Assembly (NCBI GenBank): GCA_036365145.1
Contig: JAEOAD010000001.1
Coordinates: 101,777,501 to 101,841,500, forward strand
Direction of reading: 5' to 3'
Origin: Orientallactaga sibirica
Taxonomy: Eukaryota > Chordata > Mammalia > Rodentia > Dipodidae
DNA: 64,000 bases
Shown here: piece after piece, positions 1-10,502 of the stretch
Layout: each line of letters starts with the position of its first letter
Position numbering within the stretch: position 1 is the first letter of the stretch
Notes under the pieces: generated by a model
Database searches by the model: none
What the model saw: only the letters and a program-made list of their open reading frames with translations
Told to the model about the DNA's origin: nothing
Program-made: the position numbers and the translations under genes

Positions 1-147
1 CCTTTGAAGAGAGTTGGGGGGGGGGAACAGAGGTATACAGCTCCTGTAATAGGGCAGGAAAACGTTAGATTTTTATCAACAGGCCTTGCTGTGGGACTTC
101 TGCTTAAAATTCTGTAGGTGACTGGATACTGATTGATGCCAGCTTCT

Positions 148-266
148 TTTTTTTTTTTTTTTTTTTTTTTGAGATAGAGTCTTATGACATAGTCCAAGTT
201 GGCTTTGAACTAGACAGCCTCCTGTCTCTGCCTCCAAAGTACTGTAAAGGTGTCCACTACACTTGA
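148..266 (-). mobile_element. B1 SINE (7SL-derived), diverged, antisense
   Basis: A T-rich run (about 146-170) is followed by GAGATAGAGTCTTATGACAT and CCTCCTGTCTCTGCCTCC, which is the antisense order tail, GAGGTAGGGTCTC, CCTGCCTCTGCCTCC of rodent B1. It is diverged and lacks a clean 5' end. Confidence 0.65.
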
Positions 267-269
267 CTA

Positions 270-735
270 TTCAATTTCTGTGTGCATGCATGTGGAGGCC
301 AGCGGTTAATTTTTTTTTTTTTTTGAAAGAGAGAGAGAGAATGGGTGCACCAGGACCTGCAGCCACTGCAGATGAACTCCAGATACATGCACCACTTTGG
401 ACTTACGTGGGTTCTGGGGAATGGAACCTAGGTCCTTTGGCTTTGTGGACAAGTGCCTTAATCGCTAAGCCATCTCTCCAGCCCTGATGTTGGGTTCTTA
501 ATCATTCTCCACCTTATTGTTTACGAGGCAGGGTCATTTCCTGAACCTCGAGCTCAGTAATAGGACTAGACTAGCTGGCAGCGAGCCCTGGAGATCTTCC
601 TGTGTCCACCTTCCCGGCACTAGAATTACAGGCGTGTGTCACCATGCTCGGCTTTTATGTGGGTTCTGGGGATCCAAACTCAGGTCCTCCTGCTTGTGTA
701 GCAAACACTTTACCCACTGAGACATCTCCTCAGCT
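270..735 (-). mobile_element. B4 SINE, antisense, split by a DIP insertion
   Basis: B4 is a rodent ID/B1-related composite SINE. Its antisense landmarks appear in order: GCATGTGGAGGCCAGCGGTT (about 285-306), then ATTCTCCACCTTATTGTTTA, CTCAGTAATAGGACTAGACT and TGGGTTCTGGGGATCCAAAC, ending in the ID-like CACTGAGACATCTCCTCAGC at about 735. The DIP at 309-484 interrupts the 'GAGGTTGATGT' portion, so the DIP is younger than this B4. Confidence 0.75.
309..484 (-). mobile_element. DIP-type (B2-superfamily) SINE, antisense
   Basis: First of about fifty copies of the dominant SINE. In sense orientation the family reads GGGCTGGAGAGATGGCTTAG (pol III A box), then GGTTCGATTCC (B box), GCCAGATGCACAAGGTGG, TCTGGAGTTCGTTTGCAGTG, GCCCATTCTCTCTC and (AAAT)n. 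Here it is inverted: T-run, GAGAGAGAATGGGTGCACCA, then AAGCCATCTCTCCAGCCC. The copy is inserted in the surrounding B4. It is non-autonomous and presumably used L1 reverse transcriptase. Confidence 0.88.
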
Positions 736-744
736 TCTCAATTG

Positions 745-934
745 TTTTTTATTGCTATTATTTTTTGCAAATGTGAGGGCGGATGGGCAAGCCAGGGCCT
801 CTTGCCACTGCAAATGAACTCCAGATGCATGTGTACTTTGTACATCTGGATTTACCTGGGTACTGGGGAATCGAGCCCAAGCCATCAGGCTTTGCAGGCA
901 AACACCTTTAACCCCTGAGCCATCTTTCCATCCC
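745..934 (-). mobile_element. DIP-type SINE, antisense, older subtype
   Basis: It carries CCAGGGCCTCTTGCCACTGC and GGCAAACACCTTTAACCCCT. The 'CACCTTTAACC' form corresponds to GGTTAAAGG in sense and marks an older subtype, also seen at 31848, 32978, 56098 and 58852. More diverged than the GGTTAAGGC copies. Confidence 0.85.
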
Positions 935-935
935 T

Positions 936-2515
936 TTAATTGTTTCTTAGAGCATGAAAGATACTAGTTCCAGGTCTGCAACGAACACAGTGAGATGGAA
1001 AACAAACAAAACAAAAGCATTTGGAGCTGAGCAATAACCATGTTCCGCATCTCCGTCCTGACAAGATACCAGTGTTTTCCTGTAAGCCACAGCTGCTATG
1101 GAACAGGACAACCGGTGCAGCGTTCCCACTTCCCTGGATAACTGGAATGTGAGCTCAGGAAATAATAAATTCAGGAAGTAGAATTTATGGTGTGGATCTG
1201 AAAGATGCCTGGGTGAAGCAGCATTGCTTGGTTGGCTGGTGACCTCTTTGTAGCTCAGTAGGGTATTGACACAGACAGGAGGCAAAAGAGCAAAGAGCCT
1301 CTACAAAGTATGGAGGCAAGCACACTGTCCAAAAAACCCCTGCTGGGATCCTTCACTGGCTCCATTCATTTCCTCCTGGCCTTCTGGGAAAATGGGATTT
1401 TCTTGTTTATTTGGTTTGTCTTTTCAATCCCTGATAAATTTGAATTAAAGTCACTCTATGATGTGTGTTATGAAAAAAAAAAAAAAAGCAAAGTGTTTAG
1501 AAATCCTTGTTTAAACTAGAATAACTGATTCGGCTTTGAAAGTAATACATAATCGTTTCCTGACCAGCAAAAGACCCCAAATCCTGTGTGACCAAAGAGT
1601 GAGTATTTATGTAACAAAAGTGCCTGGGGTTTGTTAGCTCTCGTGGGCGCTGGATAGAAATGCCCTACTGTTTCTCTACAATATGGTGCCCTGTCGGCAC
1701 TATATAAGCTTTCCTAGCTTGCAAGCATTGGTAGAAGACCAGCACGTGTCCTACGTCCTGTTCTGAAGCAGGGAAGAGTCCACTGATGCTGCACAGCCTG
1801 CCTCGTTCAGGAAGGAGGAGCACAGGCCTGGCCGCTTTCCTTTCCTTGTCCAAATCAATTATGCTCTAATCAGGACTGTTTCCGGAACTGGTCTGATTGA
1901 GGTTCGGAGTGAAAAGGAAAAATTGCTATTTCTCCCCAGATCCTGTTTGCATTAGCAGACTCCATCTGAGGCACATCCTGTTTGACCCTCCGTTGTAGTG
2001 GGGACACTTGTGTTTGACTTTGACTGTCTCTGATCCTGGCCTCCTGTTATTTTTGTTGTTGTTCTTTTTCAGGAAAAGCACACGATAGAATTAAAACTTA
2101 GTCATCATCCTCTGTCTGCAAGGACATGTGATTCATGAACTATTGAAGGTTCTCACAGTGTTGATGGTGCAACAGAGCCTCCAGGACGCTTACTGGTCTT
2201 TGACGAGTCTTTAGGAAGATGCTAGCAGTCTAACCAACTGCCCAGGTGATTCTGAAGCCAAGTTCAAGAGCATCTATCAGGATGGGAAGTGCTTGCATCC
2301 AGGCTCCTCTTCATAGACACAACTCCTTGGTGCTCTAATGCTGGAAAAATTGTTTTGAATGTTGGGCTCCTACAAAGGACCACCAAAGAGATGCTTATGT
2401 TGTTTGTGAGCACAGGGGTACTTTAGAACCCCAGGCGTACTGATTGGGTCAGCCTGAAGACTACTGTCAGACCCTAGCCTGTCTCACCAAGGTACATCAA
2501 CAAGAAAAAGAAAAA
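936..2515. other. No gene or recognisable repeat
   Basis: About 1.6 kb of apparently unique sequence with a 15-base A run at about 1472-1487. Open frames here are 60-112 codons, without splice context or recognisable domains. I see no promoter or RNA gene. Confidence 0.6.
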
Positions 2516-2517
2516 AG

Positions 2518-2710
2518 GGCTGGAGAGATGGCTTAGTGGTTAATGCGCCTGCCTGAGAAGCCTAAGAACACTTGTTCAAATCTCCAGGTCCCACATGTAG
2601 CCAGATGGAAAAGTGACGCAAGTGCACAATGTCACACAAGGGGGCGTACACACCTGAAGTTCATTCACAGCAGCTGAAAAGGCCCTGGTGTGCCCATTCT
2701 CTTTCTGCCT

Positions 2711-2755
<45 letters not shown>

Positions 2756-2766
2756 GTGTCTCAACT

Positions 2767-2768
<2 letters not shown>
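2518..2768 (+). mobile_element. DIP-type SINE, long subtype with internal insert
   Basis: It begins GGGCTGGAGAGATGGCTTAG and ends with a (TC)n run and GTGTCTCAACTAGAAAG. Between the body and TGAAGTTCATT it has about 30 extra bases (GTGACGCAAGTGCACAATGT and GTCACACAAGGGGGCG), which partly repeat the CACAAGGTGG motif. The same insert is present in the copy at 11436. Confidence 0.87.
2713..2747. repeat. (TC)n microsatellite within the SINE
   Basis: An uninterrupted CT run that forms the pyrimidine tract of the DIP copy just described. Confidence 0.9.
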
Positions 2769-2804
<36 letters not shown>

Positions 2805-2980
2805 GAAGAAAGGAAGAAAGAAAGGAAGGAAGGAAGGAAGGAAGGAAGGAAGGAAGAAAGGAAGGAAAGGGGGAGGGAGGGAGGGAGGAAGGAAGGAAGA
2901 AAGAAGAAAGAAAGAAAAAAGAAAGAAAAAATAAAGAGAGAAAGAAAGAAACAAAGAGAAAAGAAAGAAAGAAAGAAAAC
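2769..2980. repeat. (GAAA)n / (GGAA)n microsatellite
   Basis: A roughly 210-bp purine tract that grades from AAAG units into AAGG, GGGA and back to AAAG, directly after the SINE tail from which it probably grew. All overlapping open frames (Lys/Glu/Arg-rich or Phe/Leu/Ser-rich) are products of the repeat. Confidence 0.95.
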
Positions 2981-3204
2981 AGAACAGACTGAGGAGATGG
3001 GTCCATGGATAAAGCCCTCATTCTGCAAGCATGACCACTTCAGTTTGGATTCTCTGAACCCACGTAAAAACCCAGATGTTATAGCAAGTGTCTGTAGCAG
3101 GCCAATAGGAACCCCCACCATAATACAAATAAACAATAGCAAATTAATAAGTAGATATGTTTTGTATAATGAGAATTATTTATTGAGTAGCAATAATTAA
3201 AACC

Positions 3205-3300
3205 ATTTCAGAATCAAGCAGATCTGGGCTTATTATAGTTCTATTATTATGTTCTAACTCTAAGAACTTAGATAAGTTACTGATTTCTCTGAGCTGAGAG
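3205..3300 (+). mobile_element. MIR-like ancient SINE fragment
   Basis: It contains CAGATCTGGGCTT and AAGAACTTAGATAAGTTACT, resembling the MIR core around 'ctgtgtgaccttgggcaagttact'. Only a short diverged core is visible. Confidence 0.4.
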
Positions 3301-3567
3301 TAGAGTGGGGACAGAAACCTCCCTCCAGGAGTTCTGAGGATTAAAAAATGAGCAGAAGCATCTGGGACCTTGAACCTGGAGCATTAGCACTGCAGAACTG
3401 GCCACAGACAAATGCTCCAGAGGTGACCAGTGATAAGGACTGCGGTGCTCATCCACTTGGGGAAGTTCTCAGGGGAGTGCAGTCAGCAGGGCGGGCATGG
3501 CCTCCCCTGGGAAGAGGAGGGTGGCATCCAAGGCCTGATCTATTTTATTTTATATTTTATTTTATTT

Positions 3568-3774
3568 TTTGAGACAGTCTCAAGTTTCCCAGGCTGGCCT
3601 TGAACTTCCTACATAGCCAAGAATGACCTTGGATTCCTCATCCTCCTGCCTCAACCTCCTGAGGCCTGGGATTTTAGGTCTGTGCACCACACTGGGTTTA
3701 TGTGACGCTAAGGATGGGACTCAGGCTTTGTGCACACTAGGCAAGGACTCTATCTACTGTGCCCCACAGCCCTT
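3568..3774 (-). mobile_element. B1-ID composite SINE, antisense
   Basis: A B1 part (GAGACAGTCTCAAGTTTCCC and CTCCTGCCTCAACCTCCTGA) runs into an inverted ID tRNA-like part (GCACACTAGGCAAGGACTCT and CACAGCCC). This is the ID-B1 fusion architecture typical of rodents. Confidence 0.7.
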
Positions 3775-4078
3775 GCATCTTTCTAGAAACTGGGCACTGT
3801 ATGTGGTCCAATCTCAGAGCAGGCAGGGATTCTCAGTGACAAAAATACTGTTTGCCAATCAAAAAAGATTCTTTTGGGTTCCTTATCTACATGTTCTGAG
3901 CACTGGAAAGGGCATATACAGGGTGGAATGACATTTCAGTAAGTTCCTTTTTTTTCTCATATGCAGTAGCCAAAGACCCCTAGTAGAAATGAGGAATAAT
4001 AGTACTGAGGCCGACAGATACTGCTTTTCCTGTATCCACATACCTATGATAAAATTTAACTTTGAATTTAGGTATAAA

Positions 4079-4118
4079 ATAATAATAATAATAATAATAA
4101 CTAATACTAATAAAAATG
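4079..4118. repeat. (AAT)n microsatellite
   Basis: AATAATAAT runs with small interruptions immediately precede the next SINE. Confidence 0.85.
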
Positions 4119-4121
4119 CAG

Positions 4122-4345
4122 GGCTGCAGAGATGGCTTAGCAGTGAAGCACTTGCCTATGAAGCCTAAGGACCTCGGTTCGAGGCTCGATTCCCCAGGAC
4201 CCACATAAGCCAGATGCACGAGGGCCCACATGCATCTGGAGTTCATTTGCAGTGGCTGGAGGCCCTGGCGCGCCCATTCTCTATCTATCTCTCTATCTAT
4301 CTGCCTATTTCTCTGTCTGTTGCTCTCAAATAAATAAATAAAAAT
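4122..4345 (+). mobile_element. DIP-type SINE, duplicated-B-box subtype
   Basis: It carries GGTTCGAGGCTCGATTCC, where the usual GGTTCGATTCC B box is expanded into two overlapping near-B-box motifs. It keeps CCTGGCGCGCCCATTCTCTA with intact CpGs, then a CTAT-rich tract and an (AAAT)n tail. CpG retention suggests a young copy. Related copies lie at 10308, 48696 and 52168. Confidence 0.9.
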
Positions 4346-4424
4346 AAACAAAAAAATTTAAATGTAGAATCATTATACTGTAATAGCAACTATGTGTTTT
4401 CTGTCCCTCTCCCAGCTCTCTTTT

Positions 4425-4428
<4 letters not shown>

Positions 4429-4472
<44 letters not shown>
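4429..4472. repeat. (AC)22 microsatellite
   Basis: Uninterrupted CA dinucleotide run of 44 bp, long enough to be polymorphic. Confidence 0.95.
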
Positions 4473-4473
<1 letters not shown>

Positions 4474-4479
4474 AGTATG

Positions 4480-5950
4480 GATTGCTAGACAAAGGGATGA
4501 TTCATATCCTTAGAGGAAAGATTCCTGGGAGGGTGCAAAATTTCATCCCACTTTTCAGAACGGCAATTTAAAACTTATTTTATGTTTATTTCTGAAATTT
4601 CCCTCTAATATGTTCAGCCTGTGGCTGACCACAGATACCTGAAACTATGAAACAACAAACAGGGGAGGTGCTCCTGTGCATCTCTCATTCTTCTGCTTCT
4701 CTCACTGAACCTGCCCCCATCCTCTCCAAAGAACTTTCTCAGCAGTCAATGCCCCTTTTCCTCTTTCCCCACTTCCCATCTGGTTCTGGCTCCAAAAAAG
4801 CCCAAAGAGCCTCGGGTCTGGCGCTGGCTGAATCCTCTACAGCGAACAGGACTGAGTCTCGAATACACAGGGCTCTCTGGCCACTGGGAGGGGGGACAGC
4901 AGGGGTAGGAATCGTGCAGTATGCTCTCTCTCTCTCTCTTCACAGAAGAATAAGTGATGGATTAACTCAAGACAAAATCTAACTGGGCTCCACAGACCCT
5001 GAGAATGTACCAAGAGGTGTACCTGATTAAAGCCATGAGGGACCGTGAACAGAACCTGTGCCTGTGAGAAACAGTGCCCAGTGTTTAACGTGAATTACGC
5101 CTTCATGGCCACCTTACTAGACCAGTTGAAATGATATTTAGGGACAAACAATATTCTAGGTTCATATTCTCATTCTTACTCTCTCTATCTCTCTCTCTCT
5201 TTCCATATAGAGTTGGCTTTCTTGACCCCCTGACCCATGTACCATAATGTCACATGCTACCATCTTCCATTTCTGAATAAGCCATTCAGTATCAAAGCCC
5301 ATCTGGAAAGTGCTGGGCAACTGGTAGTCCTCGGGTTCAACATTCCAAGGTGAGCACATGATGAGCCAATAGAAGACAAGAGCCAAGGGGAAAGGGTCTG
5401 CAGTTAAGCACTGAGAGCCGCCCATGCCCTTGGGTGGGAGGCCTCCCCCAGGCCTTCTACCACCTCATTCAGGAAAACTACAGCCCAATTTAACAGAGCA
5501 GAAAGACGGAGGCTTTGGCCTCCAGTTAAACTTGGTTGCTTTCAAAATAGCTCTGGTTATGAAAGGTTCAGTGCAAATAGTTGAATTCATGTGTAGCATC
5601 AATTCAGCTGAAAGAGGAATGCCAATCCGAGAAAGGAATAACTTTTTTTTTTTAACAGAGAGAGAAACTCAAAGTAAGAAGTTAAGACAGTGTAGCTGTA
5701 GAATTTCTAAAGGCCCAGGCTTTGTGCTTGCACAGTCCTTGTCACACTGACTCTGCAATTCATTATCTGTGCATCTGTGCACAAGTTGCTCAAGTGCCAC
5801 TCTAAGCCACAGTGGAAACTGTGAAGATAATAATTACAAAGATAATAACCACACCTACTTCATAACATTTTGAACATAAGTCTAGGATATTGTGCCAGCA
5901 AGAGTATTGTTCAGTAAGTGGCTTTGATATTGAGTAGGAACATGGTAGCC
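4480..5950. other. Mostly unique sequence, no gene seen
   Basis: No family is recognised. Short TC runs occur near 4925 and 5180. Around 5825-5930 the phrase AGATAATAACCACACCTACT faintly recalls MIR but is too diverged to call. Confidence 0.5.
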
Positions 5951-5959
5951 TTTTCCTGA

Positions 5960-6552
5960 CAGGTAGTTAGGGACTGGCTCACAGAATCTTGGATGCCACC
6001 TTGCCTGTCTTGGCAGGACGAACACTTATGTCTGATCCAATCTAATACAGGATGGCTGAAAACAACAACCTCCTAATTCCTCCTTAGCAACAGAAAGAGC
6101 TTCCTGTTTCTTCCTCAGTTTTGGAAGCTTAGTGGCTGGGCCCTTCTGGAGTCAGTCTTACTTTTGAGCCAACGCACCAATGAGGTTTCTCCCTACCCAT
6201 CTGCATCCATGATGAGGCTCATTCTAACTAGATGTCTGGCTCATATAAATGGGTCTGAGACACACCGGGAGGTCACTTTGCCCAGTCTTCACTCTTTCTG
6301 CCCTTTGCTTCCCCTTCTTCCTTTCTTCTCTCCCACAGAAGCTTCCTTCCCCTGTGAGAGACTTTTCCCTCTGTGAGAGAGATTGTTCTGGTCTCTCTGC
6401 CCCATTCCCAACCAGGATGGGATATTTCAGGAGAGTTTCTTTCAGCTTTCCTGCTTTGCTTTCCCTCTTAGCTCAAGTCACCCTAAAATAAATCTTATCA
6501 TTTACCCCTCTCTGAGTCCACATTTCCAATTCTTTCATAACTTGGACAAGGA
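5960..6552 (+). mobile_element. Possible solo LTR (endogenous retrovirus-like)
   Basis: A non-SINE block has promoter- and poly(A)-like order: TATAAATGGG at about 6245, a pyrimidine-rich stretch, AATAAA at about 6486, and an end at TTCTTTCATAACTTGGACAA. The arrangement resembles a U3-R-U5. No internal viral coding sequence is present. CCTGAC at 5955-5960 and 6553-6558 might be a short target duplication but could be chance. Family not recognised. Confidence 0.35.
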
Positions 6553-6558
6553 CCTGAC

Positions 6559-7197
6559 TGGCCAAATTTGAATATTCAGCATCCACTGTTTTCACTGCTG
6601 ATGACTTCTGTCTCCCATACGCTGCATGCAGTGCAGCTTTTTCCAGCTTTCAGTTGGCTGGTCTACAGGGAGAAGGTTTTCTGCTCTGCACCAGCTTGCT
6701 TTCTCAGTGACCTTGCCTCTCAGGCAAGAGATGTCTTCAGCAATAGGGTCTTACTACCTGTTTCTCAAGGGAAACCAAGGGCTTTGGCAAAAGCCTTTAA
6801 TGTTTTGGAGGCTACTGGGACCTCCTTGGCCAACAACTCACTGGAAGGTATCCCATCCCAGGTACTGAAAATTTTCTAGTAATGGTCTACAGCTTCTAGA
6901 TGTGCCATTATTCAGAAAAGTAATTTTACATAAGTCTTATTCACAATATCTTGAAATTAGATTGACCCTCCCCCTGCCCTTCTTTTATGCATTCTCTACC
7001 CATGGCCTCACTTAGGCCATTCCCCTCCCTGTAATCAGTTCTTCCACTTACATATGTGAAATACCATATACTTAAGTCCTTCCCTTTCCTCCCTCCCTTA
7101 TAGCCTTTTACCAGCTTACTGGTTTCTGGTACCTATTTTTGGTTCCAGTTCACACACAAGTCTATACATTTGTAGCTAGGATCCACATATGAGAGAG
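6559..7197 (-). mobile_element. Rodent L1 3'UTR, antisense
   Basis: The complement matches the other L1 3'UTR copies. GTCTTCAGCAATAGGGTCTT and GGCTTTGGCAAAAGCC align with the reverse complement of the copy at 17339, as do the ACTGGCCA and ACAGTGGATGC portions. The right end (about 7175-7195, CATATGAGAGAGAG) is the conserved 'catatgtggatcctag' L1 segment. A DIP follows immediately. Confidence 0.7.
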
Positions 7198-7202
7198 AGC
7201 CT

Positions 7203-7398
7203 TTTACTCATTTATTTACAAGTAGAGAGAGAGAGGAGAGAGAGATAGAATGGGTACACCAGGGCCTCCAGCCACTGCAAACAAACGGCAGATGTATGCA
7301 CCACTGCATCTGGCTTTACATGGGTACTGGGGAATCAAACTCGGGTCATTAGGCTTTGCAGGCAAGTGCCTTAACTACTAAGCCATCTCTCCAGCCCC
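7203..7398 (-). mobile_element. DIP-type SINE, antisense
   Basis: GAGAGATAGAATGGGTACAC runs to AAGCCATCTCTCCAGCCC. Full-length body, CpG-poor. It abuts the end of the L1 fragment. Confidence 0.88.
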
Positions 7399-7439
7399 CA
7401 TTTCATATCTTAAGTAGCTTTTTTTAGACACTCCTTATT

Positions 7440-7638
7440 TAATTTTATTTAAGTTATTTGAGAGAAAGAGAGGCAGAAAGAGAAAGAATGGATGTACCAG
7501 GGCCTTTAGCCATTGCAAATGAACTCTAAACACATGCACCACCTTGTACATCTGGCTTACATGAGTACTGGGGAATCAAATTCGGGTCATTAGGTTTTTC
7601 AGGCAAGCACCTTAACTGCTAATCCATCCTTCCAGCCC
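7440..7638 (-). mobile_element. DIP-type SINE, antisense
   Basis: The tail side reads TTATTTAAGTTATTTGAGAG and the head reads CCATCCTTCCAGCCC. It is followed by a sense DIP, making a head-to-head inverted pair. Confidence 0.87.
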
Positions 7639-7654
7639 TTAAAAAGCTTTTAAA

Positions 7655-7835
7655 GGAGCTGTAGTGATTAAAGGCACTTGCTTGCATAGCCTGTCAGCAT
7701 TCCCCAGTACCCACGGTAAAGCCAGATGCACAAAGTGGAGCACGTGTCTGGAGTTCATGTGCAGTGGCAAAAGGCCTTAGTGTGTCCAAAGTCATTCTCT
7801 TTGCCTCTCAAATAAATAAATAAATAAATAAATAG
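7655..7835 (+). mobile_element. DIP-type SINE, old subtype
   Basis: It shows AGTGATTAAAGGCACTTGCT, CCAGATGCACAAAGTGGAGC and a clean (AAAT)n tail (about 7808-7835). The B-box region is shortened. Confidence 0.8.
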
Positions 7836-7851
7836 CTTTAAAAAATTTTGG

Positions 7852-8500
7852 TGTGTGTGTCTATGGGGGAGTGCATATGGAGGTCAAAGGACAATCTCAA
7901 GGTGTCCATCTTTGCCTTCCAGCTTGTTTGAGACAGGGTCTGTGGTAGTTTCAATAGATGGTCCCTAATATATTCAGCATTTGATTAGTTTGTAGTTTGC
8001 ATCTGCAGCCACCTGGCTGGAGGCAGTGTCACCGGGCACTGGGTGGATTTTAAGGTGTGGTGGTGGGTTTGAGATTTTAATCTAAAGATATGCAAAGTGT
8101 GCCTAGCTGGAGTTCCTGAGGTATGCTGTGGCTTTTGGCTGTGGCCTCTCTCTGTGTTTGGTCCTGTGAAAGCAGGCCAGATTCTTCTGTCATTATGGAA
8201 CTTCCCCTGAATCTGTAAGCTTCAATAAATATCCCTTCCTCCATAACTGTGCCTGGTCTGGAAGTTCATCTCAGTGAACCTGAAGCTGTCTGCTACAGGG
8301 TCTCTCTTGTTTATTGCTAGAAATGACAAACTAGCTGGCCCAAAAGCTTCAGGATTCTCCTGACTCCACCTCCCATTGTCATAGGTACATTTGGGATTAG
8401 ACACTTGTGTCACTGTGTCAGGCTTTATCTGGGAGTCTGAAACCTGGTTTCAGGCCTTCCCAGCAAGAGCCTTTAACACTGAGCTGACTCTCCAAGCCAA
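7852..8500 (-). mobile_element. B4 SINE, antisense, split by a URR1-like element
   Basis: The left part has ATGGAGGTCAAAGGACAATC and TTTGAGACAGGGTCT. After the insertion the right part resumes as ACAGGGTCTCTCTTG and continues through GACTCCACCTCCC to an ID-like end (GAGCCTTTAACACTGAGCTG, about 8500). Confidence 0.7.
7942..8294 (+). mobile_element. URR1-like rodent hAT element (non-autonomous)
   Basis: It starts GTGGTAGTTTCAATAG and ends with AGGCAGTGT, TTATGGAACTTCCCCTGAAT, CTGTAAGCTTCAATAAAT, CCATAACTG and a run to CTGCT. This is the phrase order of rodent URR1 non-autonomous hAT elements. ACAGGGTCT is repeated at 7933-7941 and 8295-8303, consistent with the 8-bp target duplication of hAT transposition. 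Confidence 0.72.
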
Positions 8501-8504
8501 GTAG

Positions 8505-9330
8505 TTGTTCATTTGTTTTTTTATTAACAAGCTTGTTGACTGACTTATTAATTGGCATAGTAAATCCTTTTGGTGTGGTTAGCAAAATAGTCCAACACAG
8601 GTTAATATATTCAACTTATTGAATATTCAGTTATTTAGATTTGAAATTAATAAGATTTGGCTTTGCATAATCATGTCCTACAAAGAGATGCAGTGTCTGA
8701 CACACAGTAGGTATTCAACATATATGCATTGCCCAGCTGAACACAAAAGTGACTTCACATTTCTTGACAGCTTGATCTGCTCACAAGCAGAGTTGGTGTC
8801 ATTTGCCATGAAGTGAGTCTTGCATTGAATAATCTCTTGGAGCTTAGCTTTGCCTTCACACATAGAACCTGTTTGTACAAGACTATAACAGAATCTGAAC
8901 AAATAAGATTTACTGTTTGGCAAACCACAAATTTCTCTACTATCCTTCATTCAGTAAGGATTATTCTTTGGAGGGAAATTGATTCTGATGTTGAAAATAA
9001 CTGTTTTACTTTCATCTCTGAGAAAAAAATATATATATACTCACGTGTACAAATTCAATTTCTGGGAAGTTGCAGTAGTCGCTGTTTTCAATAAACAATA
9101 TTAGCCACAGATGATGAAAATCACCAGGGTAGTGGTGGCAGTGAGGAAACCAGAGATGAAAGCGCCCAGCCTACCGTGAGCTTTGTGGTGTGACCGAGTG
9201 GGTCTGCTGGAGTCCTGCAGGGGCCTCAGAGGTAAATTATTACAAGATGGGTGTGGCAGGGGACAGCTCATAAACATTCTTTCATTCCATAAAGCACATG
9301 TATAAATGACAACTCCAGACCATCTGCCAG
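8505..9330. other. No gene or clear repeat
   Basis: AT-rich, apparently unique sequence. The longest frames are below 95 codons and show no exon context. Confidence 0.5.
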
Positions 9331-9357
9331 ATCTTGAGGACTGAAAGCTACTTATAG

Positions 9358-9400
9358 ATTATCTAATTACCTGGGAGCTTGTTAGAAATACAGAATTTCA
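9358..9400 (+). mobile_element. MER5A-like fragment
   Basis: TTACCTGGGAGCTTGTTAGA and AATACAGAATTTC match the MER5 (hAT-Charlie) phrase 'cacctgggagcttgttaaaaatacag'. It is cut off by the ID-B1 element that follows. Confidence 0.6.
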
Positions 9401-9403
9401 TGG

Positions 9404-9610
9404 CTGGGGATATAGCTCAATTAGTAGAGTGCTTGCCTAGCATGCCTGGAGCCCTGGTTCAATTCCCAGCACTGCATAATTTGGGCATGGTAACAAACAT
9501 CCATATTATCCCAACACTAGAGAGGTTGAGGCAGGAGGATTAGAAGTTCAAGGTCATTTTCAGCCATATAAGGAATTTGAAGCAAGTCTGGGATATATGA
9601 AAACATACAT
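9404..9610 (+). mobile_element. ID-B1 composite SINE
   Basis: The ID head GGCTGGGGATATAGCTCAAT and GGTTCAATTCCCAGCAC (tRNA-like A and B boxes) is followed by a diverged B1 (GGGCATGGTAACAAACATCC and GAGGTTGAGGCAGGAGGATT). Confidence 0.82.
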
Positions 9611-9904
9611 ACCCCTCCACTCCCTTCCCCCCCCCCGCAAAAAAAAGTGAAAGCAAGGAAGGAAAAAAGGAAGGAATGAAGGAAAGATTGATTGAATCAG
9701 AATGTGGGCAATGAAAGTAAAGTATTTCTTTTCAACATCAGAATCAATGTCCCTGAATGTTACACAATCTGAAGATGATTTTCTTATGGAGTCACATTCA
9801 AAAAGCACTGAGTCAGATGACACATGTCAGAGTTGGCCTGCCAGCAGGAGGAAGATAGGACAGTTGTTGAGGAGACGATCAGTAAAAGTTCAGAGTCAAC
9901 ACCA

Positions 9905-10125
9905 GGCATGGCAGTGCCTATCTGCAATCACCACACTGGGGAGGTGGCGATGGGAGGACCCCTGGGGCTTATTGCTTACCAGTCAGTGTAGCCTAATTGG
10001 AGAGCTCCAGGCTGGTGAGCTACCCTGTCTCTAAGAGGTGGATAGCATTCCCAAGAATGACACCTGAGGTTATCTTCTGGCCTCTGCATGCAAACACACC
10101 TCCTGCACACATACAGACATAAAAA
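9905..10125 (+). mobile_element. B4 SINE, 5'-truncated
   Basis: It contains CCAGGCATGGCAGTGCC, CCCTGGGGCTTATTGC, AATTGGAGAGCTCCAGG, GACACCTGAGGTTATCTTCT and a CA-rich end, which is the 3' two-thirds of B4. Confidence 0.75.
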
Positions 10126-10307
10126 TGTTTAAAAGTCCCGAGTTCCAGGAGGACACTGATTTAAGGGGCAAGAGACGATGGTACACCCTGGAACAAGGGC
10201 TATCAGGAAGCTGTTATCATACCAGCAAGAGCTGCAGCTGTAGGAGAGAGCTGTGCAGAGGAGCCAAGTGACCATGACCAAACTGTGCCTTGTCAAGCCT
10301 GTCTGCG

Positions 10308-10502
10308 GGCTGGAGAGGTGGCTTAGCAGTTAAGTGCTTGCCTGTGAAGCCTAAGGACCCTGGTTCAAGGTTCGATTCCCCAGTATCCGCGTAAGCCAGA
10401 TGCACATGGTGGTGCATGTGTCTGGAGTTCATTTGCAGTGGCTAGAGGACCTCTCTCTCTCTCTCCCTTTCTCTGTCTTTAATAAGTAAATAAATTTTTT
10501 TT
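10308..10502 (+). mobile_element. DIP-type SINE, duplicated-B-box subtype
   Basis: It carries GGTTCAAGGTTCGATTCC, with two overlapping B-box-like motifs, then GTAAGCCAGATGCACATGGT. The GCCCATT segment is lost before the TC tract, and the tail is AAATAAATTT plus an A run. Confidence 0.87.

Noticed and set aside
2629..3021. Open frames of 86-125 codons, Lys/Arg/Glu- or Phe/Leu/Ser-rich, over the GA-rich tract
   Set aside because: They translate the (GAAA)/(GGAA) microsatellite in several frames on both strands. Stops are absent only because of the repeat.
5960..6552. Complete endogenous retrovirus
   Set aside because: Only an LTR-like block with TATA and AATAAA-type signals is visible. No gag, pol or env remnant or second LTR was found.
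9404..9475. tRNA gene (A and B boxes present)
   Set aside because: These boxes belong to an ID SINE; no acceptor stem pairs and a B1 is fused behind it. The same holds for the ID at 25794 and all DIP heads.
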